Origin: Bradyrhizobium algeriense
GTDB lineage: Bacteria; Pseudomonadota; Alphaproteobacteria; Rhizobiales; Xanthobacteraceae
Assembly: GCF_003062295.1 (NCBI RefSeq)
Contig: NZ_PYCN01000007.1
Span: forward strand, 62,001-126,000
Length of the DNA stretch: 64,000 nucleotides
Direction of reading: 5' to 3'
Made by a program: the position numbers and the translations under genes. Of the stretch, positions 1-7,687 are shown piece after piece. Every line of letters starts with the position of its first letter. Within the stretch, counting starts at the first letter, position 1. The notes below the pieces were generated by a model. That model was not told the origin of the DNA, did no database searches, and saw nothing but the letters and a program-made list of their open reading frames with translations.

Positions 1-1
1 G

Positions 2-853
2 GCCGGCACCCGTCCGACCTTCTCGGTCGTCTCAGGCGTGAGCACCGGCGGCCTGATTGCGCCCTTTGCGTTTCTCGGCTCCCAATACGACGACACGCTG
101 AGGGAGGTCTACACCAGCGGCATAGCTTCGAGCCTGCTCGATGATCCCAGCATCATCCGCGTGCTGTTCGGATCCGGCCTGTTCGGCAACAAGCGACTGC
201 GCGAGCTGGTGGCCCGCTATGTCGGGCCGGAGATCCTGACCGCCGTTGCACGCGAAAATGCCAGGGGCCGAAAACTGCTCGTGGTGACGACCGATCTCGA
301 CACCCAACGCACGGTCGTTTGGGACATGGGGAAAATCGCCGCGGTCGGTTCGCCCGAGGCGCTGCGCCTGTTTCGCGACGTGATGGCGGCCTCCGCCAGC
401 ATTCCCCTGGTCTTCCCGCCCATCCTGATCGAAGCCGAGGGCCAGGGCCGGCGCTTTGAGGAGATGCATGTCGATGGCGGCGTGACCGCTCCGGTCCTGA
501 CGCTGCCGGATGCCCTGCTCTTCCAGGGCCATCTGCCCGGAAACAGCCGGATGAACATCTACATCCTCGTCAACAAGAAGCTGGAACGAACGTTTGAGCT
601 CGTGTCCAACAGCACGCTCGATGTTGCCTCACGCAGCCTGTCGTCGATCACCCAGTCCCAGACGCGCTCGGTGATCTTCTCGACCTACGATTTCGCCAAG
701 CGCAATCGGTGGGGCTTCCATCTGTCCTATATCGAGCGCGACTATCCCGCGTCGCGCTCAGAAGGCTTCGACACCGCCTATATGCGCGCGCTTTATCAGC
801 ATGGTTATGAGAAGGCTGCGTCGGGCCGGGCCTGGACCTCGACGCTTCCGTGA
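2..853 (+). CDS. Patatin-like phospholipase, 5' end outside window
   Basis: The reading frame is already open at base 2, so the N-terminus lies outside the window. The first visible residues include G-V-S-T-G, the GxSxG nucleophile elbow of patatin-like serine hydrolases. About 150 residues later HVDGGV supplies the Asp of the Ser-Asp dyad (DG[GA] motif). These enzymes release fatty acids from lipids; the substrate cannot be told from the sequence. An apparent GTG start at base 38 is the Val of the GVSTG motif and is not a start. About 97 bases separate its stop from the next gene, a TetR regulator on the same strand. Family assignment is firm; the function is generic. Confidence 0.85.
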   Translation, partial: AGTRPTFSVVSGVSTGGLIAPFAFLGSQYDDTLREVYTSGIASSLLDDPSIIRVLFGSGLFGNKRLRELVARYVGPEILTAVARENARGRKLLVVTTDLDTQRTVVWDMGKIAAVGSPEALRLFRDVMAASASIPLVFPPILIEAEGQGRRFEEMHVDGGVTAPVLTLPDALLFQGHLPGNSRMNIYILVNKKLERTFELVSNSTLDVASRSLSSITQSQTRSVIFSTYDFAKRNRWGFHLSYIERDYPASRSEGFDTAYMRALYQHGYEKAASGRAWTSTLP

Positions 854-950
854 GCCACGCAGGAGCGGAACGGCCTTCCTGGACCGTTGACGATATGGCC
901 AATTCGGCCAGATTGGCGATGACGCCCCTCTTACTGCGCGTTATAGAGCA

Positions 951-1721
951 ATGAGGAGTTTCACGACCGCGCAGGAATCAACGGGCATGGGATTGACTGC
1001 GACCAAAGCCAGACCGGCCAAACGAGACGTCCCGAAGTCGCGCGGCGGCCGGCCGACGAAGAGCGCCGCCGTCGAGCGCGATCAGCGGCTGATCGACGTT
1101 GCCACCCGTCTTTTTTTGGACCGGGGCTACGACGCGACCTCGCTTGATGCGGTTGCGGAAGCAGCCCGGGTCAGCAAGCCCACCGTCTATTCGCGCTACG
1201 GCGACAAGCGCGGGCTTTTTGCGGAAGTGCTGAGGCGCGAGATTGCGCGCTGGCTTGCTCCGCTTGCTGAAGCGGCAGAGGCGCAGATCACGCGTTCCTC
1301 GGACATTTCGGTCGAGCAGCGCCTGATAGAGGTCGGGCGCGAGATGCTGACGTTCACCTGCGGACCCGATGCCGTCGCGTTCAGCCGCATGATGACGTCA
1401 CAGGCCATCAACTTTCCCGACATTGCCAAACTTGGCAAAGAAGAAGGCTGGTTGAAAGCCGTTTCCACGACCGCGCGCTTCTTTGATCGTTTGGTCGCAC
1501 AAGGCGCTATGGACGTCGAGGATACCGGCATCGCGGCGGAGGTCTTTCTCGACGTGGTCGTTGGTCACACGCACCGCATGGCGACGTTCGGAACGCCGCT
1601 GGAAATGAAGTCCGCCGAAAAACGCATGCGCTTGGCGATCAGGTTGTTCCTGGCCGGAGCGCTTGGGCCATCGAGCCGCGTTCAGTCCAAAGGAACCATC
1701 AGGCGGCGCCCTTCCCGCTGA
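951..1721 (+). CDS. TetR/AcrR family transcriptional regulator
   Basis: A TetR-type HTH spans roughly residues 38-85 (RLIDVATRLFLDRGYDATSL, then VSKPTVYSRYGDKRGLF). The C-terminal ligand-binding region resembles the AefR-like class. The first 35 residues are basic and low in complexity. An internal ATG at 987 is an alternative start, with AGGA about 10 bases upstream; neither start has a strong Shine-Dalgarno. Upstream lies GCCAAT-N8-ATTGGC (898-917), a possible autoregulatory site. A much stronger palindrome at 1779-1805, just after the stop, is the likelier operator. The ligand is unknown. Confidence 0.9.
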   Translation: MRSFTTAQESTGMGLTATKARPAKRDVPKSRGGRPTKSAAVERDQRLIDVATRLFLDRGYDATSLDAVAEAARVSKPTVYSRYGDKRGLFAEVLRREIARWLAPLAEAAEAQITRSSDISVEQRLIEVGREMLTFTCGPDAVAFSRMMTSQAINFPDIAKLGKEEGWLKAVSTTARFFDRLVAQGAMDVEDTGIAAEVFLDVVVGHTHRMATFGTPLEMKSAEKRMRLAIRLFLAGALGPSSRVQSKGTIRRRPSR

Positions 1722-1770
1722 CAATTCCGTGAGAACGGAGTTTCACGTGGGTTGCGGCACGGCGGCATCC

Positions 1771-1805
1771 TTGACCGAAACAAAACGATACGGTATGGTT
1801 TTGTT
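1771..1805 (+). promoter_or_regulatory. Promoter overlapping a near-perfect TetR-type palindrome
   Basis: AACAAAAC (1779-1786) and GTTTTGTT (1798-1805) are the outer arms of a 27-bp palindrome centred on base 1792. Twelve of 13 base pairs match, and the core is ATAC-G-GTAT. A sigma70-like promoter overlaps it: TTGACC (1771-1776), 17-base spacer, TATGGT (1794-1799). The tetR gene ends 57 bases upstream, so that repressor probably acts here. The promoter fires towards two hairpins and the PepSY gene. The palindrome is seen directly; the regulator is inferred. Confidence 0.65.
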
Positions 1806-1864
1806 ATAAGCGAAGTGCGGGTCCTGTTTTCCAGTCCCAGCGGGGCTCGCGCCGCTTCGATCGC

Positions 1865-1934
1865 CGCAAACGGCGGTACAGTCCCGTTTGCGACGTTCTG
1901 CGGCCGACCCGTATGCCTCCAAGGGGTCGGCCGC
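1865..1934 (+). other. Two consecutive stem-loops; leader or small-RNA terminator
   Basis: The first hairpin pairs CGCAAACGG (1865-1873) with CCGTTTGCG (1884-1892). The second pairs GCGGCCGACCC (1900-1910) with GGGTCGGCCGC (1924-1934) and is followed by the T-rich run CTTTCTTT. A transcript from the promoter at 1771-1799 would be about 130 nt long if it stopped here. The structure may be an intrinsic terminator for a small RNA, or a structured leader for the PepSY gene at 2000. No coding sequence is convincing between 1722 and 1999. Confidence 0.45.
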
Positions 1935-1999
1935 GCTTTCTTTCGAGACGATCCGGCCCGTGCGCCGGCAGAGACAGGCTCAAGGATGGAGACGCAAAC

Positions 2000-2602
2000 A
2001 TGCGTGCGCCCTGGTGGAGACAGTTGCTTGCAGCCGCCCTGGTGGCGGTCATTCTCCCTGCCCCGGTCTATGCTGTCGCGTCGTCGAGCGGCGAGCCGAC
2101 CTCGCTCCGCAATGAGGCCGAGGGGAGCGCTGCATCCGGCCAGCAGGCGGTCAACCGGGAGCTTGAGCTCTTCCGTGGCTCGGCGATCTCGCTCAGCCAG
2201 GCGATGGCCATTGCCGAAGCCCTGCATGCCGGCGCGACGACCGCCGATGTCAGCTTCGACGGCGCATCGGATTCACCGGTCTACCGGGTAAAGACCCTTC
2301 ACAACGACCGCATCTGGCACCACGCCATCGACGCCACGACCGGCAAGATCGTCGGCGGCGAAGCCGCCCTGCCCCTGAAGGAGCTCGATGCCGAGGACCG
2401 CAGCAACCTCGTTGCACTCAGAACGATCCGGCACCGCCTGGCGGATGCCGTTCGCGTGGCCGAGCAGGCGGCAGCCGGCAAGGCCATCAGCGGCGGCCTG
2501 ATCCGCGAACACAGCCGGCTGAATTTCGCGATTGTCGTCATGAGTGGCAGCGACCTGAAGGAGGTAATCCTCAAGCCTCCTGGCGCCGCAAGGCGGCGAT
2601 GA
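2000..2602 (+). CDS. Exported PepSY-domain protein
   Basis: Starting at ATG 2000 the product is 200 residues long, with a signal peptide (MRAPWWRQLLAAALVAVILP, cleavage near YAVA). PepSY-like segments contain ISLSQAMAIAEA, VYRVKTLHNDRIWHHAIDATTGKIVGG and a second ADAVRVAEQAAAG stretch. PepSY domains are typically extracytoplasmic and are thought to modulate peptidases or redox partners. An upstream in-frame ATG at 1913 would bury the signal sequence and is rejected. The gene sits downstream of the TetR operator and may belong to that regulon. The domain call is good; the role is unknown. Confidence 0.75.
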   Translation: MRAPWWRQLLAAALVAVILPAPVYAVASSSGEPTSLRNEAEGSAASGQQAVNRELELFRGSAISLSQAMAIAEALHAGATTADVSFDGASDSPVYRVKTLHNDRIWHHAIDATTGKIVGGEAALPLKELDAEDRSNLVALRTIRHRLADAVRVAEQAAAGKAISGGLIREHSRLNFAIVVMSGSDLKEVILKPPGAARRR

Positions 2603-2648
2603 CGGGGCTCGTCTGACCCCGCTGCAGCCCGGATAGGGCCAAAACCCG

Positions 2649-2677
2649 TTGACGGCGACGCTTGTCTGCCGCATAAG
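2649..2677 (+). promoter_or_regulatory. Promoter of the asd leader transcript
   Basis: TTGACG (2649-2654), a 17-base spacer and CATAAG (2672-2677) form a good sigma70-type promoter. The predicted transcription start falls at about 2683-2686, so the leader peptide ATG at 2686 would be at or next to the RNA 5' end. This recalls the leaderless trp leader peptide known from Sinorhizobium. Confidence 0.6.
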
Positions 2678-2685
2678 TCCGCGCC

Positions 2686-2757
2686 ATGACGACTTCGACC
2701 AAAGCGACCGCGAAAACCAAAGCACCCTCCGGGGGCTCGGGAGCCGTGCGCGCGTAG
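2686..2757 (+). CDS. Thr/Lys-rich leader peptide of asd (candidate)
   Basis: A 23-codon frame begins MTTSTKATAKTKAP and ends at TAG 2755-2757. Five Thr codons (2, 3, 5, 8, 11) and three Lys codons (6, 10, 12) fall in the first 12. Both are end products of the aspartate pathway that the next gene, asd, feeds. An intrinsic terminator at 2783-2814 lies between leader and asd, the usual layout of ribosome-mediated attenuation. GGGGCT (2732-2737), inside the leader, is complementary to AGCCCC (2784-2789) in the terminator arm and could form an antiterminator when a ribosome stalls on the Thr codons. It is too short to be confirmed by coding statistics. Confidence 0.55.
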   Translation: MTTSTKATAKTKAPSGGSGAVRA

Positions 2758-2782
2758 TCGAACGATCGCATTATCTGAACCG

Positions 2783-2814
2783 AAGCCCCGCCTGAAAAGG
2801 ACCGGGGCTTTTTT
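2783..2814 (+). terminator. Intrinsic terminator between leader peptide and asd
   Basis: AAGCCCCG (2783-2790) pairs perfectly with CGGGGCTT (2803-2810) around a 12-base loop and runs into six T's (2809-2814). It lies 25 bases after the leader peptide stop and 42 bases before asd. It could simply end the upstream transcript, but with the leader peptide it is a plausible attenuator. Confidence 0.8.
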
Positions 2815-2856
2815 ATTGCCCGCAAGCCATGATGCTCAACCAAAGAGGATAGACCC

Positions 2857-3882
2857 GTGAGCCACGAACCCGTTGTAGCCATTGCCGGTGTAACCGGCGC
2901 GGTCGGCGCCGAATTCATCGCCACCATGGACAGGCGCGCCTTCCCGGTCCGCAAGCTCAAGGCGCTGGCCAGCGCCCGCTCGGCGGGCAAAACCATCGAC
3001 TTCCGCGGTGAGAGGATCGTGATCGAGGAGCTCACCGAAAAGTCGTTCGAGGGCGTCGACATCGCGCTGTTCTCGGCCGGCGGGGCCATTTCGCGCAAGT
3101 TCGCCCCCGCAGCGGTGAAGGCCGGCGCCGTCGTGGTAGACAACTCCTCGGCCTTCCGGATGGATCCGAACGTGCCGCTGGTGATCCCCGAGATCAACGC
3201 GGGCCGTATCCGCGAGCACAAGGGCATCATCGCCGTTCCGAACTGCTCTGCGATCACGGCGCTGGTACCGCTGTGGCCGATCCACAAGCAAAACCGCATC
3301 AAGCGCATGATCGTGTCGACCTATCAGGCGGCGAGCGGCGCCGGTGCGGCGGCGATGGAAGAGCTCTTGGAATCGACGCGCGCTTATCTCGACGGCCGGC
3401 CGTTCACGCCCAAGGTCATCCCGCTTCCCTACGCGTTCAACGTCTTCAGCCACAACACGGCAATCGATCCCGAGACCGGCTACAACGACGAAGAGACCAA
3501 GGTGATCAAGGAGACGCGCAAGATCTTCGAGGATGAGAAGATCGCGATCGGCGTCACCTGCGTCCGCGTCCCGGTGCTGCGCGCCCATTGCGAGGCGATC
3601 ACCTTCGAATGCGAAAAGCCGATCACCGAGCATGACGTGCGCGCGATCCTGGCCAACGCACCGGGCGTCAAGATCGTCGACGACCGCGCCAGGAACTACT
3701 TCCCGATGCCGATCGATGCGTCAGGCCAGGACGACGTCCTGGTCGGCCGTATCCGTCGGGATCTCAGCGATGCTAGCGGCCACTCGATCTCGATGTTCGT
3801 GTCGGCCGACCAGCTCCTGAAGGGCGCGGCGCTCAACGCGATCCAGATCGCGGAATTGCTGCCGCAACCCGCGATGGCGTAA
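2857..3882 (+). CDS. asd: Aspartate-semialdehyde dehydrogenase
   Basis: Asd reduces L-aspartyl-4-phosphate to aspartate semialdehyde with NADPH, the branch point to Lys/diaminopimelate, Thr and Met. The 341-residue product has the nucleotide-binding GVTGAVG loop at residues 11-17 and the catalytic Cys130 in VPNCSAI. EINAGRI and the QAASGAG segment are also typical of the USG-1/Asd family. The GTG/ATG-like start at 2857 gives MSHEPVVAIAGV, the usual N-terminus. Expression is probably controlled by the Thr/Lys-rich leader and terminator directly upstream. A palindromic repeat follows 13 bases after the stop. Confidence 0.97.
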   Translation: MSHEPVVAIAGVTGAVGAEFIATMDRRAFPVRKLKALASARSAGKTIDFRGERIVIEELTEKSFEGVDIALFSAGGAISRKFAPAAVKAGAVVVDNSSAFRMDPNVPLVIPEINAGRIREHKGIIAVPNCSAITALVPLWPIHKQNRIKRMIVSTYQAASGAGAAAMEELLESTRAYLDGRPFTPKVIPLPYAFNVFSHNTAIDPETGYNDEETKVIKETRKIFEDEKIAIGVTCVRVPVLRAHCEAITFECEKPITEHDVRAILANAPGVKIVDDRARNYFPMPIDASGQDDVLVGRIRRDLSDASGHSISMFVSADQLLKGAALNAIQIAELLPQPAMA

Positions 3883-3895
3883 GGCGGCGGGATCG

Positions 3896-3975
3896 GTAGG
3901 GTGGGCAAAGCGAAGCGTGCCCACCATCAAGCACTCGGCTCGTGGTGGTGGGCACGCTTCGCTTTGCCCACCTAC
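3896..3975. repeat. Palindromic repeat, GGGTGGGCAAAGCG family
   Basis: Two arms of about 30 bases (GTAGGGTGGGCAAAGCGAAG and its complement ending TTTGCCCACCTAC) flank a short centre. A relative lies at 34371-34463. It sits between the convergent ends of asd and the sorbosone-dehydrogenase-like gene, and could also act as a bidirectional transcript end. Confidence 0.85.
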
Positions 3976-3980
3976 GGCAG

Positions 3981-5282
3981 CTACGCCCCCGTCACGCGCC
4001 AAATGACGTTGCCGACATCGTCAGCCACCAGCAGCGAGCCGTCGGGGCCGAGCGTGACGCCGACCGGTCGTCCGTAGGAGACCTTCTCGTCGGGCGCGAG
4101 AAACCCGGTCAGAATATCCCGCGGCGGACCCGAGGGACGCCCGTTCTCGAATGGCACGAAGACGACGGCGTAGCCGCTCAGCGTGCTGCGATTCCAGGAG
4201 CCGTGCTGACCGATCACCATGCCGTCCGGAAAACCGGGAAGCGTGCCTGACGGCATCCAGCACAGACCGAGCGAGGCGGTATGGCCGCCGAGCGCATAGT
4301 CCGGTTGGATAGCCTTCGCGACCATGGCCGGATCCTGCGGCACGCGGTCATCCACCGTCTGGCCCCAGTAGCAATAGGGCCAGCCATAGAAGCCGCCGTC
4401 GCGCACTGAAGTCAGATAGTCGGGCGGCGTCTCGTCGCCGAGGCCGTCGCGCTCGTTGACGACGGTCCAGAGCATGCTTGTGTTGGGCTCCCATGCGAGG
4501 CCCACGGCGTTACGAAGCCCGCTGGCGAAGATGCGGCTCGTGCCGCCAGCCAGATCGAGCTCATAGATCGCGGCGCGGCCCTCCTCCACTTCCATACCGT
4601 TCTCGGCGATGTTGCTGAGCGAGCCGACGCCGGCATAGAGTTTCTTGCCGTCCGCGCTCGGCAGCAGGCTCCGCGTCCAGTGTCCGTTCGGCTTGAACGA
4701 CACGAGTTTGCGTCCCTCGGCGGTGATGCGGTCCGCGCCCGCCACATACGGAAAGGCGACCACGCCATCGGTGTTGCCGACATAGAAGGTGTCGCCGACC
4801 AGCGCCATGCCGAACGGCTGGCTCAGCCCTTCCATGAAAATTCCGCGTCCTTCGGCAACGCCGTCACCGTTACGATCCCTCAACAAGGTGATACGGTCGG
4901 CGCTGACGCCGAGCGCTGCGGCGCGCCGCATCGTCGCCTGCATCGCATAGTGGAACACGCTCCTGGGCGGTCCGGCGATCTGCGTCGATTCTGCGATGAG
5001 CACGTCGCCATTGGGCAGCACGTTGATCCAGCGCGGGTGGTCCAGGTCTTTCGCAAACACATTGACCTTGAGCCCGGGTGCTGCGGTGGGTTTCTGCCCT
5101 TCGCTCCAGCCCTGAGCCGTCGGCATCTTGAGCGTCGGGATGGCGCCCTGCGGCTTCGCCTCCGGAATCGCCGGCGCGTTGCCCCAGGCGGGCGCGGGCG
5201 CTGCTCCCTGCAGTCGCCGCCACTGAAGCGCAACGGCGCCGATCAGCGCGACGACGCGCGCAAAAATACCCGACATGTTCAT
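3981..5282 (-). CDS. Sorbosone dehydrogenase-like beta-propeller protein
   Basis: The protein is a six-bladed propeller of the glucose/sorbosone dehydrogenase (PQQ-type) family. Diagnostic segments are LDHPRWINVLPNGDVLIAES, NERDGLGDETPPDYLTSV, GGFYGWPYCYWG and GQHGSWNRSTLSGY. Starting at 5282, with GGAG just upstream, it has 433 residues and a hydrophobic N-terminus (FARVVALIGAVAL), so it is exported or membrane-anchored. An in-frame ATG at 5390 would add 36 unlikely residues. Members oxidise aldoses or related sugars in the periplasm using PQQ; the substrate here is unknown. It is alone between a palindromic repeat and a gene-free stretch. Confidence 0.85.
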   Translation of the reverse strand: MNMSGIFARVVALIGAVALQWRRLQGAAPAPAWGNAPAIPEAKPQGAIPTLKMPTAQGWSEGQKPTAAPGLKVNVFAKDLDHPRWINVLPNGDVLIAESTQIAGPPRSVFHYAMQATMRRAAALGVSADRITLLRDRNGDGVAEGRGIFMEGLSQPFGMALVGDTFYVGNTDGVVAFPYVAGADRITAEGRKLVSFKPNGHWTRSLLPSADGKKLYAGVGSLSNIAENGMEVEEGRAAIYELDLAGGTSRIFASGLRNAVGLAWEPNTSMLWTVVNERDGLGDETPPDYLTSVRDGGFYGWPYCYWGQTVDDRVPQDPAMVAKAIQPDYALGGHTASLGLCWMPSGTLPGFPDGMVIGQHGSWNRSTLSGYAVVFVPFENGRPSGPPRDILTGFLAPDEKVSYGRPVGVTLGPDGSLLVADDVGNVIWRVTGA

Positions 5283-5512
5283 GAAGTTCTCCAGATGATG
5301 CGCGCACCCTATCCGACGACAGGAACCGTTGGAACCTCGCCGTCGAGGCACGAAGACGCCGACGCATGCCGCGCACCCGCATGGTTGCAACGGCGCAACA
5401 GCGCACGCGATATGCTTGGAAGCCGGTAGTTATACGATCTTGGCGGCAGCAACCGAATCGAAGAGACAGATAGTGGCGCTTTATTGTCAGAGCGCCTCCT
5501 CCCTGAACCTTT
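5283..5512. other. Gene-free stretch before an orphan terminator
   Basis: No convincing coding frame is present. On the plus strand the stretch GCGCCTCCTCCCTG (about 5491-5504) carries anti-Shine-Dalgarno-like CCTCC motifs just ahead of a strong terminator, a layout typical of trans-acting small RNAs. A clear promoter could not be identified; the best pieces are TTGGCG (5440) and TATACG (5431), neither well spaced. Confidence 0.3.
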
Positions 5513-5538
5513 AGCCCGCCGCATCGGCGGGCTTTTTT
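5513..5538 (+). terminator. Strong plus-strand terminator without an upstream gene
   Basis: AGCCCGCCG (5513-5521) pairs with CGGCGGGCT (5525-5533) around a CAT loop and is followed by a T-run. It works only on the plus strand, yet both flanking genes are on the minus strand. It therefore either ends an unannotated plus-strand RNA or blocks antisense transcription. Confidence 0.75.
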
Positions 5539-5600
5539 TCCAGCGTGGCTGCGGGCCGTCCGTGTTGGCGGCACTGCAGCAGGACGCCCGGCATTTTGCC

Positions 5601-6677
5601 TCAATGGGACCTGCGAAACAGCAGGCAGGCGTCCCCATAGGAATAGAACCGGTACCCCGCCGCAATCGCATGCGCATAGGCCTGCTTCATCGTGTCGAGC
5701 CCTGAGAAGGCCGACACCAGCATGAACAGCGTCGAGCGCGGCAAATGGAAATTGGTCAAGAGGATATCGACCGCGCGAAAGCGATAGCCCGGCGTGATGA
5801 AGATCGAGGTCTCGCCGTCGAACGGCTGGATGGTGCCGTCCTCGGTCGTGGCGCTCTCCAATAGCCGCAGCGACGTGGTGCCTACGGCGATGATGCGCCC
5901 GCCTTTGCCGCGCGCGGCGTTCAAGGCGCTGGCGGTATCGGCCGATATCGAACCCCACTCGGCATGCATCCGGTGCTCGGAGGTCTCCTCCACTTTGACC
6001 GGCAGGAAGGTCCCTGCCCCGACATGCAAGGTCAGCCGGTGCAGTTCGACGCCGCGGCCGCGCAGCGCCGCCTCCAGGCCGGGCGTGAAATGCAGCCCCG
6101 CGGTCGGCGCCGCGACGGCGCCTTCATTCGCCGCGAACATGGTCTGGTAGTCGGCGGCATCGCGATCGTCGGGCGTGCGCTTCGACGCAATGTAGGGCGG
6201 CAGCGGCGGCGTGCCGAGATCGGCGATGGCCTGATCCAGCGCCGGTCCATGAAACGAGAACGACAGCGTAATCTCGCCCTCGTCGCCCTTGGCTTCGACC
6301 TCGGCGTCGAGATGGCCGAGCAGGCAGACCTTGCCTTCATTGCCGAAGCGTACGATGTCGCCGGGCGCGAGCTTCTTCGCCGGCTTGACCAGCGCGCGCC
6401 AGCGCGAGCCGTCCAGCCGCTTGATCAGCGTCGCCTCGATCTTCGGCTCGGTCTCGCGGCCGATGCGGCGGCCTTTGAGTTGGGCTGATATCACCTTGGT
6501 GTCGTTGACAACGAGCTGGTCGCCGGGCTGCAGCCATTGCGGAAGCTCGGAGATGGTGCGGTCGCACAACACGCCATCCGGCTGCACGACCAGCATGCGC
6601 GCAGCATCACGCGGGCTCGCGGGCCGCAGCGCGATGCTCGTGGCGGGGAGTTCGAAGTCGAAGAGATCGGTGCGCAT
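5601..6677 (-). CDS. queA: tRNA preQ1(34) S-adenosylmethionine ribosyltransferase-isomerase
   Basis: QueA transfers and isomerises the ribosyl group of SAM onto preQ1 in tRNA, giving epoxyqueuosine at the wobble position. The 358-residue product starts [20 protein letters not shown], the family N-terminus. It contains TAGLHFTP (near residue 195), [14 protein letters not shown] and [19 protein letters not shown] near the C-terminus. An in-frame ATG at 6704 lies against a palindromic repeat and is rejected. It is the last gene of the run coaD - cyclophilin - TonB-C-like - cyclophilin - queA, with the repeat in the gap before it. Confidence 0.96.
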   Translation of the reverse strand: MRTDLFDFELPATSIALRPASPRDAARMLVVQPDGVLCDRTISELPQWLQPGDQLVVNDTKVISAQLKGRRIGRETEPKIEATLIKRLDGSRWRALVKPAKKLAPGDIVRFGNEGKVCLLGHLDAEVEAKGDEGEITLSFSFHGPALDQAIADLGTPPLPPYIASKRTPDDRDAADYQTMFAANEGAVAAPTAGLHFTPGLEAALRGRGVELHRLTLHVGAGTFLPVKVEETSEHRMHAEWGSISADTASALNAARGKGGRIIAVGTTSLRLLESATTEDGTIQPFDGETSIFITPGYRFRAVDILLTNFHLPRSTLFMLVSAFSGLDTMKQAYAHAIAAGYRFYSYGDACLLFRRSH

Positions 6678-6699
6678 GGCGCGGTGCGCCTCACCTAGC

Positions 6700-6799
6700 G
6701 TCATTCCGGGGCACGCGAAGCGTGAACCTCAGATGCGCAATTGCGCATCGGGGAATCTCGAGATTCCGGGTTCGCATCTTCGATGCGCCCCGGAATGAC
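6700..6799. repeat. Palindromic repeat with nested palindromes (GTCATTCCGGGGC family)
   Basis: The outer arms are GTCATTCCGGGGC and GCCCCGGAATGAC. Inside are two further palindromes, GATGCGCAATTGCGCATC (about 6732-6749) and GAATCTCGAGATTC (about 6753-6766). It fills the gap between the cyclophilin gene and queA. Confidence 0.8.
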
Positions 6800-6808
6800 A
6801 AGCAGCGA

Positions 6809-7273
6809 CTACGCCGCGTCGACGGCCATCCGCGCCTTGACGATCTTGTCCGGATTCTGCACCGGCTCGCCGCGCTTGATCTTGTCGACGTTCTCCATGC
6901 CCGAGGTGACCTTGCCCCAGACCGTGTACTGGCCGTTGAGGAAGGAGGCGTCGTCGAAGCAGATGAAGAACTGGCTGTCGCCGGAATCCGGGCTCGCGGC
7001 GCGGGCCATCGAGGTGGTGCCGCGCACATGCGGTTCCTTGTTGAATTCGGCCTTCAGCTTCTGGCCGGAACCGCCGGTGCCGGTGCCGTGCGGGCAGCCG
7101 GTCTGCGCCATGAAGCCTTCGATCACGCGGTGGAACACGATGCCGTCGTAAAATCCCTCGCGCACCAGTTCCTTGATACGGGCGACATGGCCCGGCGCCA
7201 GATCGGGGCGCATTTCGATGGTGACGGGGCCCTGGGTGGTTTCAAGAATCAAAGTATTTTCTGTATCAGCCAT
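6809..7273 (-). CDS. ppiB: Cytoplasmic cyclophilin peptidyl-prolyl isomerase
   Basis: Cyclophilins catalyse cis-trans isomerisation of Xaa-Pro bonds. The 154-residue product has the core FHRVIEGFMAQTGCPHGTGTGG around residues 48-70 and SQFFICFDDASFLNGQYTVWG near residue 100. No signal peptide is present. Its first 25 bases overlap the end of the upstream gene, so the two are translationally linked. It is a paralogue of the exported cyclophilin at 7688-8230. Confidence 0.93.
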   Translation of the reverse strand: MADTENTLILETTQGPVTIEMRPDLAPGHVARIKELVREGFYDGIVFHRVIEGFMAQTGCPHGTGTGGSGQKLKAEFNKEPHVRGTTSMARAASPDSGDSQFFICFDDASFLNGQYTVWGKVTSGMENVDKIKRGEPVQNPDKIVKARMAVDAA

Positions 7274-7683
7274 GCTCTTTTCTCTTCAGGTTTGGGTGGA
7301 CGTTTGCGGGTTCTGAAAGTGACCGCGAAAGGCCGGCCGGCGACCGCACCGCCCAGTCCCTCGGTAAATGGCAACGGCGCACAGCGTTGCAATGTTTCCA
7401 TTACGGCAATTCGGTACGCGATCCGGTCGTTATCGCCGGCATTTGCGGATTCATAGGTAATCCTTGGTTGACCGAGAATGGCGCCTTCGCGGTTGAAACT
7501 GACAATAACCGTAATGTCCATCGGGTTGGCGCGCGAGGCCGGCGGGGGCCGCCAGCACGAATACAATTTGGCAAAGACGTCCTTGATGGTGTCGAGCTGC
7601 TCCGGCTGGGCCTGCGCTGCCGATGCAAGCCACACGAGAGCGGCGGCAAACCAGACAGACGGTTTGCGGCGCGCCGAAATCAT
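7249..7683 (-). CDS. Exported protein with TonB/TolA C-terminal-like domain
   Basis: A signal peptide (FAAALVWLASAAQA) is followed by a domain of about 100 residues. ITVIVSFNREGAILGQPRI, an intervening helix and TLQRCAPLPF recall the C-terminal domain of TolA/TonB-type periplasmic proteins. No membrane anchor or proline-rich spacer is present, so it would be a stand-alone periplasmic domain. It sits 4 bases after the exported cyclophilin and overlaps the cytoplasmic cyclophilin by 25 bases. The existence of the gene is firm; the domain call is by pattern only. Confidence 0.7.
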   Translation of the reverse strand: MISARRKPSVWFAAALVWLASAAQAQPEQLDTIKDVFAKLYSCWRPPPASRANPMDITVIVSFNREGAILGQPRITYESANAGDNDRIAYRIAVMETLQRCAPLPFTEGLGGAVAGRPFAVTFRTRKRPPKPEEKRAWLIQKIL

Positions 7684-7687
7684 CGCC

